In this document: positions 29,764 to 39,500 of the stretch, in pieces
Numbering within the stretch: position 1 is the stretch's first letter
How the letters are laid out: the number at the start of each line of letters is the position of its first letter
NCBI GenBank assembly: GCA_016702705.1
Contig: JADJDM010000006.1
Coordinates: 1 to 64,000 of the forward strand
Origin: Bacteroidota bacterium
GTDB taxonomy: Bacteria > Bacteroidota > Bacteroidia > B-17B0 > Aurantibacillaceae
Direction: 5' to 3'
DNA length: 64,000 nt
Position numbers and translations under genes: made by a program
Notes under the pieces: generated by a model
Databases searched by the model: none
The model's input: only the letters and a program-made list of their open reading frames with translations
What the model was told of the DNA's origin: nothing

Positions 29764-31209
29764 CTATTTATTCAACGTGTACAAAGTAAACTCATTTAAC
29801 TCCTTCTTTACTGGAAAATAACCTAATGGAATACTATTTTTAGAGTTCTTTAATTCTATGAAAAAAAGTTGCTGAGAAACTGGTGATGGATCAAAACTTA
29901 TATCTCCAAACCGCAATACATAAAACTGAAAATTCCATTTATGATAAACATCGCCACTAACTTTTATAGACTTTTCGTTACTAACCAAAGAACAAATTGC
30001 ACGTGCATCTGCAATTACTTTTTCATCTCTTTTGTAATCTCCTATTGAAGTAAAACATAATACCAATGAAACTCCAGCAGCAATAAATGCAGCGATTTTC
30101 AGTCGCTTAACAAAAACTGGTTTATATTCAAAAACCTCCATTAACTTCTTAATTACTGGAAGAACAAAAAAAGAAGCTCCTATTGCTATAAAGGGAAGTG
30201 CAGGAAAGAAATAAAATTTATTCTGGACCAAAGTAAGCATCAATGGCAATGAACCACTTAAACCCAAAGCGACAAAAAATAGCGCCCATTTTACCGAGCT
30301 ACTTTTAAATAAATTCTCTCCCATTTTCTTTTTACTAATATACCAAGTCATAAAAGAAAACAACAAGATTGGAATTAACTCTTGTATTAATCCTCCCAAA
30401 ATAAAAAAACGACTATCTGTTGAAGGAGAATTTTTTATACGATTTAACAAACGCTCCTTTACATAATAACTTAGGTTTTCATTTGCATCAGCACTCAATT
30501 TAATAATAAGAAAATAAATCATCGCTGGCACAACAGCTATAATTAAAGTTCCTAAAATTGACTTTGCTAAGCTTGGCTTTTTAAACACCAAATAATAAAT
30601 TATTGGCGCTGCAATTGGAAATAAACCTGGTAATCCTTTGGTTAAAGTTGCCAAGAAAACAAATACTCCTGAAAAAGCAAAAAACAAAAAGGATTGTTCC
30701 TTTCTTTTAAATGCGCGCAATACAAAATAAATAGCTAATAAAGTAAACACTGATAGTGTTTGTTCTATCATATTATTTTGAAATACCCAAGCAACTATTG
30801 GTATTCCAAAAAAGAAAAATAAAGGAAGCCAAGTGAATTTTGCGATTTCTTTATTTGTAACCAAATTCCAAATGGCACGAATTAAAAAGCCATTTAAAAC
30901 TAGCATAATTAAAGAAAACACTCTCTCTGCATAAATTGAATTGCCAAATAATTTAAAGGAAAACGATTCCAAGAAATAAAACAAAGGAGGATGTTCTAGA
31001 AAACCACTATGTGGAGCTGTACACCAAGATTGGCTTAAAAATGGAAACCAAAATGTCCCTTTTCCATTAGCGTAATTTTTCGCAACAAATGCATATTGCT
31101 GTCCATCCATAAACATTCCTTCCATCAACAAACCAGGAACAATAATTAATGTACCAATTGCTAATACGAGTATTAAAAGATAAGTATGTTTATTAAATTG
31201 TAATTGCAT
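29764..31209 (-). CDS. GT39/ArnT-like membrane glycosyltransferase
   Basis: 481 residues from the ATG at 31209, which overlaps the TGA of the upstream gene by one base (TGATG), so translation is probably coupled. It has about 11-12 membrane helices. The first periplasmic loop holds the family acidic and aromatic pattern (MDGQQYAFVAKNYANGKGTFW then HPPLFYFLESF). Such enzymes use polyprenyl-phosphate sugars to modify lipid A, proteins or glycans at the outer face of the inner membrane. The acceptor is unknown. Confidence 0.86.
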   Translation of the reverse strand: MQLQFNKHTYLLILVLAIGTLIIVPGLLMEGMFMDGQQYAFVAKNYANGKGTFWFPFLSQSWCTAPHSGFLEHPPLFYFLESFSFKLFGNSIYAERVFSLIMLVLNGFLIRAIWNLVTNKEIAKFTWLPLFFFFGIPIVAWVFQNNMIEQTLSVFTLLAIYFVLRAFKRKEQSFLFFAFSGVFVFLATLTKGLPGLFPIAAPIIYYLVFKKPSLAKSILGTLIIAVVPAMIYFLIIKLSADANENLSYYVKERLLNRIKNSPSTDSRFFILGGLIQELIPILLFSFMTWYISKKKMGENLFKSSSVKWALFFVALGLSGSLPLMLTLVQNKFYFFPALPFIAIGASFFVLPVIKKLMEVFEYKPVFVKRLKIAAFIAAGVSLVLCFTSIGDYKRDEKVIADARAICSLVSNEKSIKVSGDVYHKWNFQFYVLRFGDISFDPSPVSQQLFFIELKNSKNSIPLGYFPVKKELNEFTLYTLNK

Positions 31210-31913
31210 CAATTCGTTTTATAAATATTTTTAGGGATAGACTCATTAAACTTCACATCAAAATAAAGCTCATCCTGAAATAATTTACCATCAGCATAAA
31301 TAGAAAGCTTGGTTTCCACTTCACCACTGCAAGCCTTTTGGCGCTCAATAACACGCACTTCTAAAACAGAACCATTGTAGTTTTCAATAAAACGTTCGAT
31401 GCATAATGTTTCTTTGTTAATCCATATTTGAGGAACTTTATCATTAGTAACTTTAGTTCCTATTACAAAACATTTTTTGCCATCTATAACTTGCTCAGAT
31501 AATTCATTTAATTTAATTCCGAATTTTTGTATGCGCGCTAAAACATCCTTCTTTGACCGATGATACATGCCGCCTAACAACAACATAATTAAATTTGAAT
31601 CGCGCGCGGCACTTATTAGTTTTTTACTTCTGAAACGATATGCCGAATCATTTTTAAAAATCATAAAATTACCTTTGCTTGTATCGCCAATATCAATGCG
31701 CAATTTATCAGGAAACTCAAGGTATTCAGTCCAAACTTCACTTTGTACACCTCCATCACGGTAACGATTAGTTGTTTGCTTAAAAGTAAGTGTATTGCAA
31801 TACTTACCAGCATTCTTTTTATGCATAGCACTTATCAATGCTTTCCCATCTTTATATTGGGAGAACATAAAAGCAGGGAAAACAATAAAAAACAAGATTA
31901 AAACACTTTTCAT
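31209..31913 (-). CDS. LolA-fold-like exported protein of unknown function
   Basis: 234 residues, signal peptide MKSVLILFFIVFPAFMF. The mature part is strand-rich, with a WTEYLEFPDKLRIDIGD segment and a later PQIWINKETLCIERFIE strand pair, as in LolA/LppX-type half-barrels. It is coupled to the GT39 gene (TGATG), suggesting a shared envelope task such as carrying a lipid-linked molecule. No specific family was recognised. Confidence 0.7.
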   Translation of the reverse strand: MKSVLILFFIVFPAFMFSQYKDGKALISAMHKKNAGKYCNTLTFKQTTNRYRDGGVQSEVWTEYLEFPDKLRIDIGDTSKGNFMIFKNDSAYRFRSKKLISAARDSNLIMLLLGGMYHRSKKDVLARIQKFGIKLNELSEQVIDGKKCFVIGTKVTNDKVPQIWINKETLCIERFIENYNGSVLEVRVIERQKACSGEVETKLSIYADGKLFQDELYFDVKFNESIPKNIYKTN

Positions 31914-31930
31914 TTAATAGGTCTTATCTA

Positions 31931-32365
31931 TTATGGCTTAAATTTCAGTACCAACTCCATCTTCTCATAATTTACAACAGCTTTAAACTGCAATAAAATA
32001 TCGCTTCCTATAACTCCATCAATTGGTTTTAGTTTAATATTTTCATATGAATGATTTACATGTGATAAATCAATAAAAATACCATCGTAATTCGCAATGA
32101 TTAAACCACCCAAATCTAGTTTCTTAATTTCACTCACGTGACTAACCATACTGCTAGTTCCCAAGCCAGTTGATAGCTGGTCATTTTTCTTTAAATCTTT
32201 TTTATTAATAAATTTATCCATTCGATTTAAATCAAAAACTGTACGTGAAGCACCTGTATCTATTAACAAATTAGCTACTTTACCATTTATTTTTGCCTTT
32301 ATCGACAAGTGATAACCATCGTTTTCGATGTTCAGTAGTTTAATTTTTAAAACAATTTTCTTCAT
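31931..32365 (-). CDS. Retropepsin-like aspartic protease
   Basis: 144 residues. The active-site motif LLIDTGASRTVFD lies near residues 34-46, matching single-domain clan AA proteases that act as dimers, and IDGVIGSDILLQF near 113-125 is the family's second conserved segment. No signal peptide, so it is probably cytoplasmic. The substrate is unknown. Confidence 0.85.
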   Translation of the reverse strand: MKKIVLKIKLLNIENDGYHLSIKAKINGKVANLLIDTGASRTVFDLNRMDKFINKKDLKKNDQLSTGLGTSSMVSHVSEIKKLDLGGLIIANYDGIFIDLSHVNHSYENIKLKPIDGVIGSDILLQFKAVVNYEKMELVLKFKP

Positions 32366-32470
32366 ACTACAAGTTTAGGGCTTTTTTTGCGTATTAAGTT
32401 CGTATTTTCGCCTAATAATTCATAAAACGGAATGGTCGGTTTTTAGGGCTGACCAACAATTAAATTAAAG

Positions 32471-33874
32471 ATGAAAATTAAGAGACCAAATAAAATAGTT
32501 GAAGGAGTTGTAATTCACGATACGTCTTCAGAAGGATTAGCAGTAGCACGTGTAGATGAAATGGTTGTATTTGTTGAAGGCGCAATTCCTGGAGATGTGT
32601 GCACTATACAGATATACAAAGTAAAAAAGAAATTCGGTGAAGCTAAAATGGTGAAACTGGAAGTTCCATCGCCACATCGTACAGCTGCTCCATGTGAGCA
32701 TTTCGGTACATGTGGAGGTTGCAAATGGCAACACATGGACTACAAATCACAATTAAGCTTTAAACAAAAACATGTATTTGATGCTTTAACCCGTTTAGCA
32801 AAAGTGGAGTTTCCTGAAGTAAAACCAATCCTTGGCGCAGAAGAAATTTATAATTATCGTAACAAATTAGAATATACTTTCTCTGCGAAAAAATGGTTAA
32901 CGGTTGAAGAAATTGAAACAGGAGAAGAATTTAACCGTAATGCACTTGGATTTCACATTCCTGGCTCATTTGATAAGATATTGGATATTTTTAATTGCCA
33001 CTTACAAAAGGAACCATCCAATTCAATCCGTAATTCAGTTAGAGAATTTGCACACCAACATAATTTCTCGTTTTTTGATATTAAAGGCAAAGAAGGTTTT
33101 TTAAGAAACCTTTTAATTCGTAACACCAGCATTGGTGAGACAATGGTATTGGTTTCTTTTTTTAGGGAAGAGAAAGAAAATCAAGATGCATTATTGGAAC
33201 ACATTAAAACCAATTTCCCAGAAATTACTTCCCTACTCTATATCATTAACCCTAAAGGAAATGAAACCTTTCATGATTTGGAAGTACATTGTTATCATGG
33301 TCGCGACCATATTTTTGAAGAGATGGAAGGCTTGCGTTTTAAAATCGGGGCAAAATCTTTTTATCAAACTAACTCGCAACAAGCGCATGAGTTATATAAA
33401 ATCACACGTAAACTGGCAGGTTTAACTGGTAATGAAGTGGTGTACGATTTATATACAGGAACAGGAACCATTGCAAGTTTTGTTTCTAAAAACGCTAAAA
33501 AGGTAATTGGGATTGAGTACGTAGAAGCTGCCATTGAAGACGCAAAACTAAATGCCAACTTAAACAATATTAATAACGTTGAATTTTTTGCGGGCGATAT
33601 GAAAGACATGTTAACACATGATTTCATAAGCAAACACGGAAAACCTGATGTTATCATTACCGACCCTCCACGCGCAGGTATGCACGAAGAAGTAATTAAA
33701 GTATTGTGCGAAACTAAAGCTCCACGTATTGTTTATGTAAGTTGTAATCCATCAACACAAGCACGCGATTTAGCAGCTTTGGATAGTTTATATAAAGTAT
33801 TAGAAGTTCAACCGGTTGATATGTTTCCACAAACACACCATGTTGAAAATGTAGTTTTATTAGAACTTAGATAA
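32471..33874 (+). CDS. rlmD: 23S rRNA (uracil-5-)-methyltransferase RlmD
   Basis: 467 residues. An N-terminal TRAM domain (~5-60) is followed by a 4Fe-4S cluster motif CEHFGTCGGCKWQ (~78-90), then the methyltransferase domain with the SAM-binding DLYTGTGTIASFVSK, TDPPRAGMHEEV and the catalytic cysteine in YVSCNPSTQARDL. The fourth cluster cysteine is probably in IFNCHL. It methylates a specific uridine of 23S rRNA (U1939 in E. coli numbering). It lies four bases upstream of the MFS gene. Confidence 0.95.
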   Translation: MKIKRPNKIVEGVVIHDTSSEGLAVARVDEMVVFVEGAIPGDVCTIQIYKVKKKFGEAKMVKLEVPSPHRTAAPCEHFGTCGGCKWQHMDYKSQLSFKQKHVFDALTRLAKVEFPEVKPILGAEEIYNYRNKLEYTFSAKKWLTVEEIETGEEFNRNALGFHIPGSFDKILDIFNCHLQKEPSNSIRNSVREFAHQHNFSFFDIKGKEGFLRNLLIRNTSIGETMVLVSFFREEKENQDALLEHIKTNFPEITSLLYIINPKGNETFHDLEVHCYHGRDHIFEEMEGLRFKIGAKSFYQTNSQQAHELYKITRKLAGLTGNEVVYDLYTGTGTIASFVSKNAKKVIGIEYVEAAIEDAKLNANLNNINNVEFFAGDMKDMLTHDFISKHGKPDVIITDPPRAGMHEEVIKVLCETKAPRIVYVSCNPSTQARDLAALDSLYKVLEVQPVDMFPQTHHVENVVLLELR

Positions 33875-33878
33875 TTTT

Positions 33879-35096
33879 ATGTCACAACTGAATTCGAAAA
33901 AAGCACTGCTTTTTATTTTCGTTACTATTTTAATCGATTGTATTGGCATCGGAATTATTATTCCGGTAATGCCAAAGCTGATACAAAGTTTATCAAGCAC
34001 CAACGTTAGTGATGCCGCTTCTATAGGCGGGTGGCTAAGTGTTTCGTATGCAATCATGCAATTTATTATGTCGCCGGTGTTGGGTGGTTTAAGCGATCGT
34101 TTTGGAAGAAGGCCAGTTCTATTAATCTCTATGCTTGGTTTAGGTATCGATTTTATTTTCTTATTCCTTGCTCCTACTTTAGCTTGGTTGTTTGTAGGTA
34201 GAATTATTGCAGGAATATGCGGAGCAAGCTTTACAACTGCATCGGCTTACATTGCAGATATTAGCACCAAAGAAAATCGCGCACAAAACTTTGGAATGAT
34301 TGGCGCTGCCTTTGGAGTAGGCTTTATTATCGGTCCTGCATTGGGTTCATTGTTTAGTACGTTTGGTGTTCGTGTTCCATTTTTAGTAGCAGCATGTTTT
34401 TCATTACTTAATTTTATTTACGGTTATTTTGTTTTACCCGAATCATTGGGCATTGAAAACAGAAGAAAATTTGATTGGAAACGAGCTAACCCAATTGGTT
34501 CATTATTGCATTTAAGAAAACATAAAACTATTTTAGGTTTAATAGCTGCTCTTACCTTCATATACATCGCGGGCCATGCCATGCAATCAACTTGGACATT
34601 TATTACCATGGAAAAATTTAAATGGACCGAAAAAATAGTTGGTTACTCTATTTCCTTTGTAGGTATTTCCATTGCTATAGTGCAAGGTGGTTTAATAAAA
34701 AAAGCAAATAACCTTTTCGGAATAAAACGCTCGGTTTATGTTGGTTTGTTTTTACAAATTATTGGATTCATTTTATTTGCATTTGCTTGGCAAGATTGGA
34801 TGATGTTTGCAATTATGTTACCCTTTGCAATGGGTGGTATTGCAGGTCCTTCTATGCAATCTATTATGACTTCACAGGTTGAAGCAAACGAACAAGGAGA
34901 GCTACAAGGCGCTGTAACAAGCTTAATGAGTCTTACATCGATTATTGGTCCACTTTTAATGACAAGTTTATTTACATTTTTCACGGGAACAAATGCACCT
35001 GTTTATTTCCCTGGAATTCCTTTTTTAACTGGGGCTGTATTAACCGTAATTAGTTTTGTAATTGTTTTGGTTGCACTTAAAAAGTATGGTAAGTAA
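33879..35096 (+). CDS. Tet/TCR-type MFS transporter
   Basis: 405 residues, 12 predicted membrane helices. Motif A GGLSDRFGRRPVLL lies after helix 2, and the helix 5 region reads GAAFGVGFIIGPALGSLF, as in the TetA group of drug/H+ antiporters. It would export a small hydrophobic compound; whether it confers tetracycline resistance cannot be told. Cotranscribed with rlmD. Confidence 0.92.
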   Translation: MSQLNSKKALLFIFVTILIDCIGIGIIIPVMPKLIQSLSSTNVSDAASIGGWLSVSYAIMQFIMSPVLGGLSDRFGRRPVLLISMLGLGIDFIFLFLAPTLAWLFVGRIIAGICGASFTTASAYIADISTKENRAQNFGMIGAAFGVGFIIGPALGSLFSTFGVRVPFLVAACFSLLNFIYGYFVLPESLGIENRRKFDWKRANPIGSLLHLRKHKTILGLIAALTFIYIAGHAMQSTWTFITMEKFKWTEKIVGYSISFVGISIAIVQGGLIKKANNLFGIKRSVYVGLFLQIIGFILFAFAWQDWMMFAIMLPFAMGGIAGPSMQSIMTSQVEANEQGELQGAVTSLMSLTSIIGPLLMTSLFTFFTGTNAPVYFPGIPFLTGAVLTVISFVIVLVALKKYGK

Positions 35097-35106
35097 GTAA
35101 TTTTAC

Positions 35107-35147
35107 AATAAGAAAGCCTGCCTGATAAAAGGGCAGGCTTTCTTATC
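35107..35147. terminator. Bidirectional terminator
   Basis: ATAAGAAAGCCTGCC pairs with GGCAGGCTTTCTTAT across the loop TGATAAAAG, between convergent genes ending at 35096 and 35167. Confidence 0.88.
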
Positions 35148-35166
35148 AAATGCAAAATCAACAAAA

Positions 35167-36492
35167 TTATTTTAACTCTAGAATATAGCTATCTAATCTC
35201 TTCCAACGCACAGCCTTTAACTCATCTTCAGCTGCCTTTTTATCTGTTAAGAATTTTTCATAGATATAATAGCCTTTTGAAGGATGAGAAATCATTTTAG
35301 CATCAAATTTAGAATACACTAATTCTTTTACATCCGCCTCTGCTTCAGGTAAACCATGAAACTGAGCCATAATTATATAAAATCCAGCTTCAGGAACTAT
35401 ACCATCAAGTGTTTTGTAATCTTTAGCATACTGAATTACTAAATCTTCTTTAACCGTACTAGCAATGTTTCCACTTTTCTGAACTTCCATTTCAGCTTTT
35501 AAAATATTTATATCCTTTTTTAAATTAGAAATTTCAGTTTTAAGTGAATCATTTGTTGCTTGTGAATTATTAGAAAGTAAATCCTTAGGTTCTTCCTCTT
35601 TAGAAGATTTACCAAAAGAATAACCCAAGGCAATTTCATGAGAACCTCCAGTATAACCATTTAGTTTACCAACAACCATATCATAATTATAACTCACACG
35701 CAAAGATTTGTTCCATTTGATTCCCAAATTAAAACACATTGCACTATTAAAACGATAACCTAAACCTGCGTAAATTAACTCATTATAATCAAAATTTGCC
35801 ATTACGTCAAATTGAAATGGAGTTCTTGGTCCCATGTTCATTGCAATAACTGGATTAAAATTAACCTTTGCTTCTTTACTAATGGGAACTAAATAAGTAG
35901 CGTAAATATTTACTTTACTGTTTGATTTATAATAAGAACCTGTGTCGGTATCTAATCTATACTTGTGTGGAACTAATTGCAGAACCGAAACACCCGCTTT
36001 TAAATCTTTCCAAAAATAAGCAACTCCAAAATTAGCGTCAAACGAACTTTTTCTTCTATTTGAATTAAACAAATAAGGATCATTTTTATCTTGGATATTA
36101 GACCTTGAAAAATCAACCATCACATCTTGCAATCCAATATTAATACCTGGACGTAAATAATGTCCCTCAGCTAATTTAATTTTGTATGAATACGAAGTGT
36201 AAATGCTACGCTTAGCAAAAATACCTGCTTTATCATCCGATAAAATTAAACCTAAGCCAACTTTTTCATCATTGGTTGCACCATCAAGCGACAATACACT
36301 TGTAACTGGCGCACTAGGAATGTTTTTCCATTGGTTACGATGAATAACATTTGCCTCAATGTTATCTGTGCTTCCTGTAAATCCAGGGTTAATCAACATT
36401 GGGTTTGTCCAATATTGAGAATAAAGCGGAATTTGCTGTGCAACTGCTACAGTTGAACAAAACAATACTATATATATGAATATCTTCTTCAT
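35167..36492 (-). CDS. PorP/SprF family protein with C-terminal SPOR-like domain
   Basis: 441 residues. Signal peptide to VAVAQQIP, then the PorP/SprF opening IPLYSQYWTNPMLINPGFTG and a barrel region to ~residue 300. A short coiled coil follows (SLKTEISNLKKDINILKAEM), and the last ~80 residues resemble a SPOR (peptidoglycan-binding) repeat (GFYIIMAQFHGLPEAEADVK and YYIYEKFLTDKKAAEDEL). The usual PorP proteins stop after the barrel. It lies eight bases after the giant adhesin gene on the same strand and is its probable T9SS partner, perhaps tied to the cell wall. Confidence 0.86.
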   Translation of the reverse strand: MKKIFIYIVLFCSTVAVAQQIPLYSQYWTNPMLINPGFTGSTDNIEANVIHRNQWKNIPSAPVTSVLSLDGATNDEKVGLGLILSDDKAGIFAKRSIYTSYSYKIKLAEGHYLRPGINIGLQDVMVDFSRSNIQDKNDPYLFNSNRRKSSFDANFGVAYFWKDLKAGVSVLQLVPHKYRLDTDTGSYYKSNSKVNIYATYLVPISKEAKVNFNPVIAMNMGPRTPFQFDVMANFDYNELIYAGLGYRFNSAMCFNLGIKWNKSLRVSYNYDMVVGKLNGYTGGSHEIALGYSFGKSSKEEEPKDLLSNNSQATNDSLKTEISNLKKDINILKAEMEVQKSGNIASTVKEDLVIQYAKDYKTLDGIVPEAGFYIIMAQFHGLPEAEADVKELVYSKFDAKMISHPSKGYYIYEKFLTDKKAAEDELKAVRWKRLDSYILELK

Positions 36493-36500
36493 AAGAATGC

Positions 36501-39500
36501 TTATTTATTAGTTAAAATATTGATGGTACCTTTTAAAACCTTTTCGTTTTCATCAAACTTGATGATGTAGAAATATGCACCATCAGGCAATTGCTGACCA
36601 TTAAAAGTTCCTTCCCAATCATTGGTATATTCCTTTTTATTGTAAACAATATTCCCATCACGATTAAATACCGTTACTTCATTATCCTTGTAACTTTCAA
36701 TATTTTTAATGTACCAAACATCATTCATTCCGTCGTTATTAGGAGTGATAACATCTTTCACATCAAACACATAGTTTAAATTAACTGTTACTTCAACGGT
36801 ATCTCTTTGCACACATGAATTACCATCAGTAATTTGAATAACAAACATAGTATCTGTGGTTAAGGTTGCGATTGGATTTAATACTAAAGGAAAATCTAAT
36901 AAAGAAGCTGGTGTCCAGTTTACAGTTCCTGTTCCGTAACCTTGTAATTGAATTGATGAACCAAGTGCAACAGAAGTATCTAAACCTGCACTAATTGAAT
37001 CTAAAATAAATTGAACTACTTGCACAGAATCTTTTGCTGAACAACCATTAAGGGTATCTGTAACCGTTAATAAAATACTTGCAGTTGAATCAACAACCGT
37101 AAATGTATCTGTAGCTAAATTACTCCATGTATAAACAGCATTGCTATCTAAAGAAAAATTTAACAATGTACTATCTCCAGGGCAAAATGAAAGCGGAGAA
37201 GAGTTTAGAATAACTGCACTTGGAATACGTTTTACAATTGCTGTTGCAAAAGCAGTATCGGTACAACCAAAAGTGCTATATGCAGTTAAACTTACATTAA
37301 ACGTATCTGCAACTACATAAACATGATTTTGAATTGCATTACTTAATGTAGTTCCATCACCATAAATTAAATTGTATTGTTGAATTAATCCTGAAGGAAT
37401 AGATACTGAACCAATAATATGCGTTGTATCTCTTAGACAAACAGTATCTAAACTTAATGAAACCACTGGATTAGGGTAAATATAAACTGTTTGTGCATTT
37501 GAAGTATCAGTAGCACAAACTCCGTTTTTAACTATTGCTTTAAACCAAGTAGTGTCACCCAAATCATTGTAAGTATAATTAATTAAAGAGTCAGTTGCAG
37601 TTGATAACCAAGTTGCTCCATTATCGTTTGAATAAATCCAATCAAGAACCAAACCTAATGAATTATTTAAATTTAAAACACCAGTGTTGTTTGATTGACA
37701 AGCTGTACTTCCTCCTGTTATAAAACCAGGATTTGTAACTGCATCTACTTTAATTGTAACATCACTTGAATAAACTGGAGGGCAAACTCCACTCTTCACT
37801 ATTGCATGATAAACGGTTGAAGAAGATAAACTAGAATAAACTAAATAATCATTCGTATTAGTAAGTGCCATCCAAGAGTTTCCATTGTTTGTAGAAAACT
37901 CCCAACCAACTACATTACCTGTGTAAGCTGTTAAAGCTAAGGTATCACCATTTAAAGAAGAACAAACTGTATCGTTAATTCCAGCGCTACCTCCTACTGA
38001 TAATTGGTCAACACTAATAATTACGTTTGAAGTTGTATCGTTCCCACAAACACCACTGCTAACTATTACACGGTAATAAGTAGTATCTGTTAATGCTGAA
38101 TAAACGTTAGTGTTAGTTGTATTAGTTAATCCGGCCCAAGTTGTTCCGTTATCAGCTGATGATTGCCAATCAACTATGTTTCCTGTATAGCCACTTAAGT
38201 TTAAAGTTCCATTTGCGTTTGAAATACACAATTGAGCTGGGCTAGCAATGGCTCCTGCTTCTACAACTGCATCTACAGTTATAATTGCTGTATCAGCAAC
38301 TGCAACCGGACAAACTCCATTTTGAACGTATGCTCTATACATTCTTGTAGAAGTTAAATTAGAATAAACTTGACTTGCAGTTGTGTTAGCTAAAGGAATC
38401 CAAGAGTTACCATTATCTGAAGAATACTCCCAACCTTGAATTGTTCCTGTAATTGCTCCTAAAGTTAACGTTGCCCCGTTGCCTGAAGCACAAACTGTAT
38501 CAGAACTTGAAATTGCTCCAACAGATGAAAGTGCATCAACTCCAATCATTACCGATGCTGACGTATCATTTCCACAAACTCCACTGCTAACTATTGCACG
38601 GTAATAAGTAGTATCTGTTAATGCTGAATATAAATTTGTTGAATTTGTATTTGTTAATCCTGTCCATGTTGCACCGTTGTCTGATGATGATTGCCAATCA
38701 ACAATACTTCCGGTGTAGCCACTTAAAGTTAAAGTACCGTTTGCATTAGAGATACATAAATGAGCTGGGCTACTTATCATTCCAGCAACTGCAGAAGAAT
38801 CTACTTTAATAAAAACCGAATCTGCTAAATCAGAAGCACAAACTCCATTTTTAATATTTGCTCGGTAGTAAGTTGATTGATTTAGGTTAGAGTAGTTTTG
38901 AGAGGTAGTAGTATTAGAAAGTAATATCCAACTTGTACCATTGTCAACTGAATATTCCCAATTTAAAATATTACCTGTGTGACCTGCAAGATTTAATGTA
39001 CCTGCATTATTACCCGCACAAACTGTATCTCCAACTGAAACAGCTCCACCAACTGATGGAATATCAATTGAAATAGTAGTTGTTGTTGAAGTATCATTTG
39101 GACAAACACCAGCCGCACTTGAAGCAATGGCACTAAAAATAGTACTTTGAGCTAAATTTGTATAACTATAGCTACTAGTTGTGTTACCCAAAGAAGACCA
39201 AGTAAGTCCGCCATCCGTAGAACTTATCCAATCAAAAATAGTAGCCGAATGACCTAACAATGTAATTACACCCGTATTTGCACCCTGACAAACAGTTGTA
39301 GCACCATATGTTGTACCTCCTAAAGCTTGTGGATCAACAGTTAAAGTTGCAGAAGAAGAATAACCAACAGCACAAACACCACTCTTAACAAGAGCGTGAT
39401 AAAGTGTGTTACTTGAAATGTTGTTATATACTTGAATAGTAGTATCGTTTAATATATTTACCCAAGTAGAACCTCCATCTGTTGAATACTCCCAACTTTG

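Noticed and set aside
33364..33657. 97-codon open frame opposite rlmD
   Set aside because: It is antisense to the conserved SAM-binding region of RlmD and shows no independent features.
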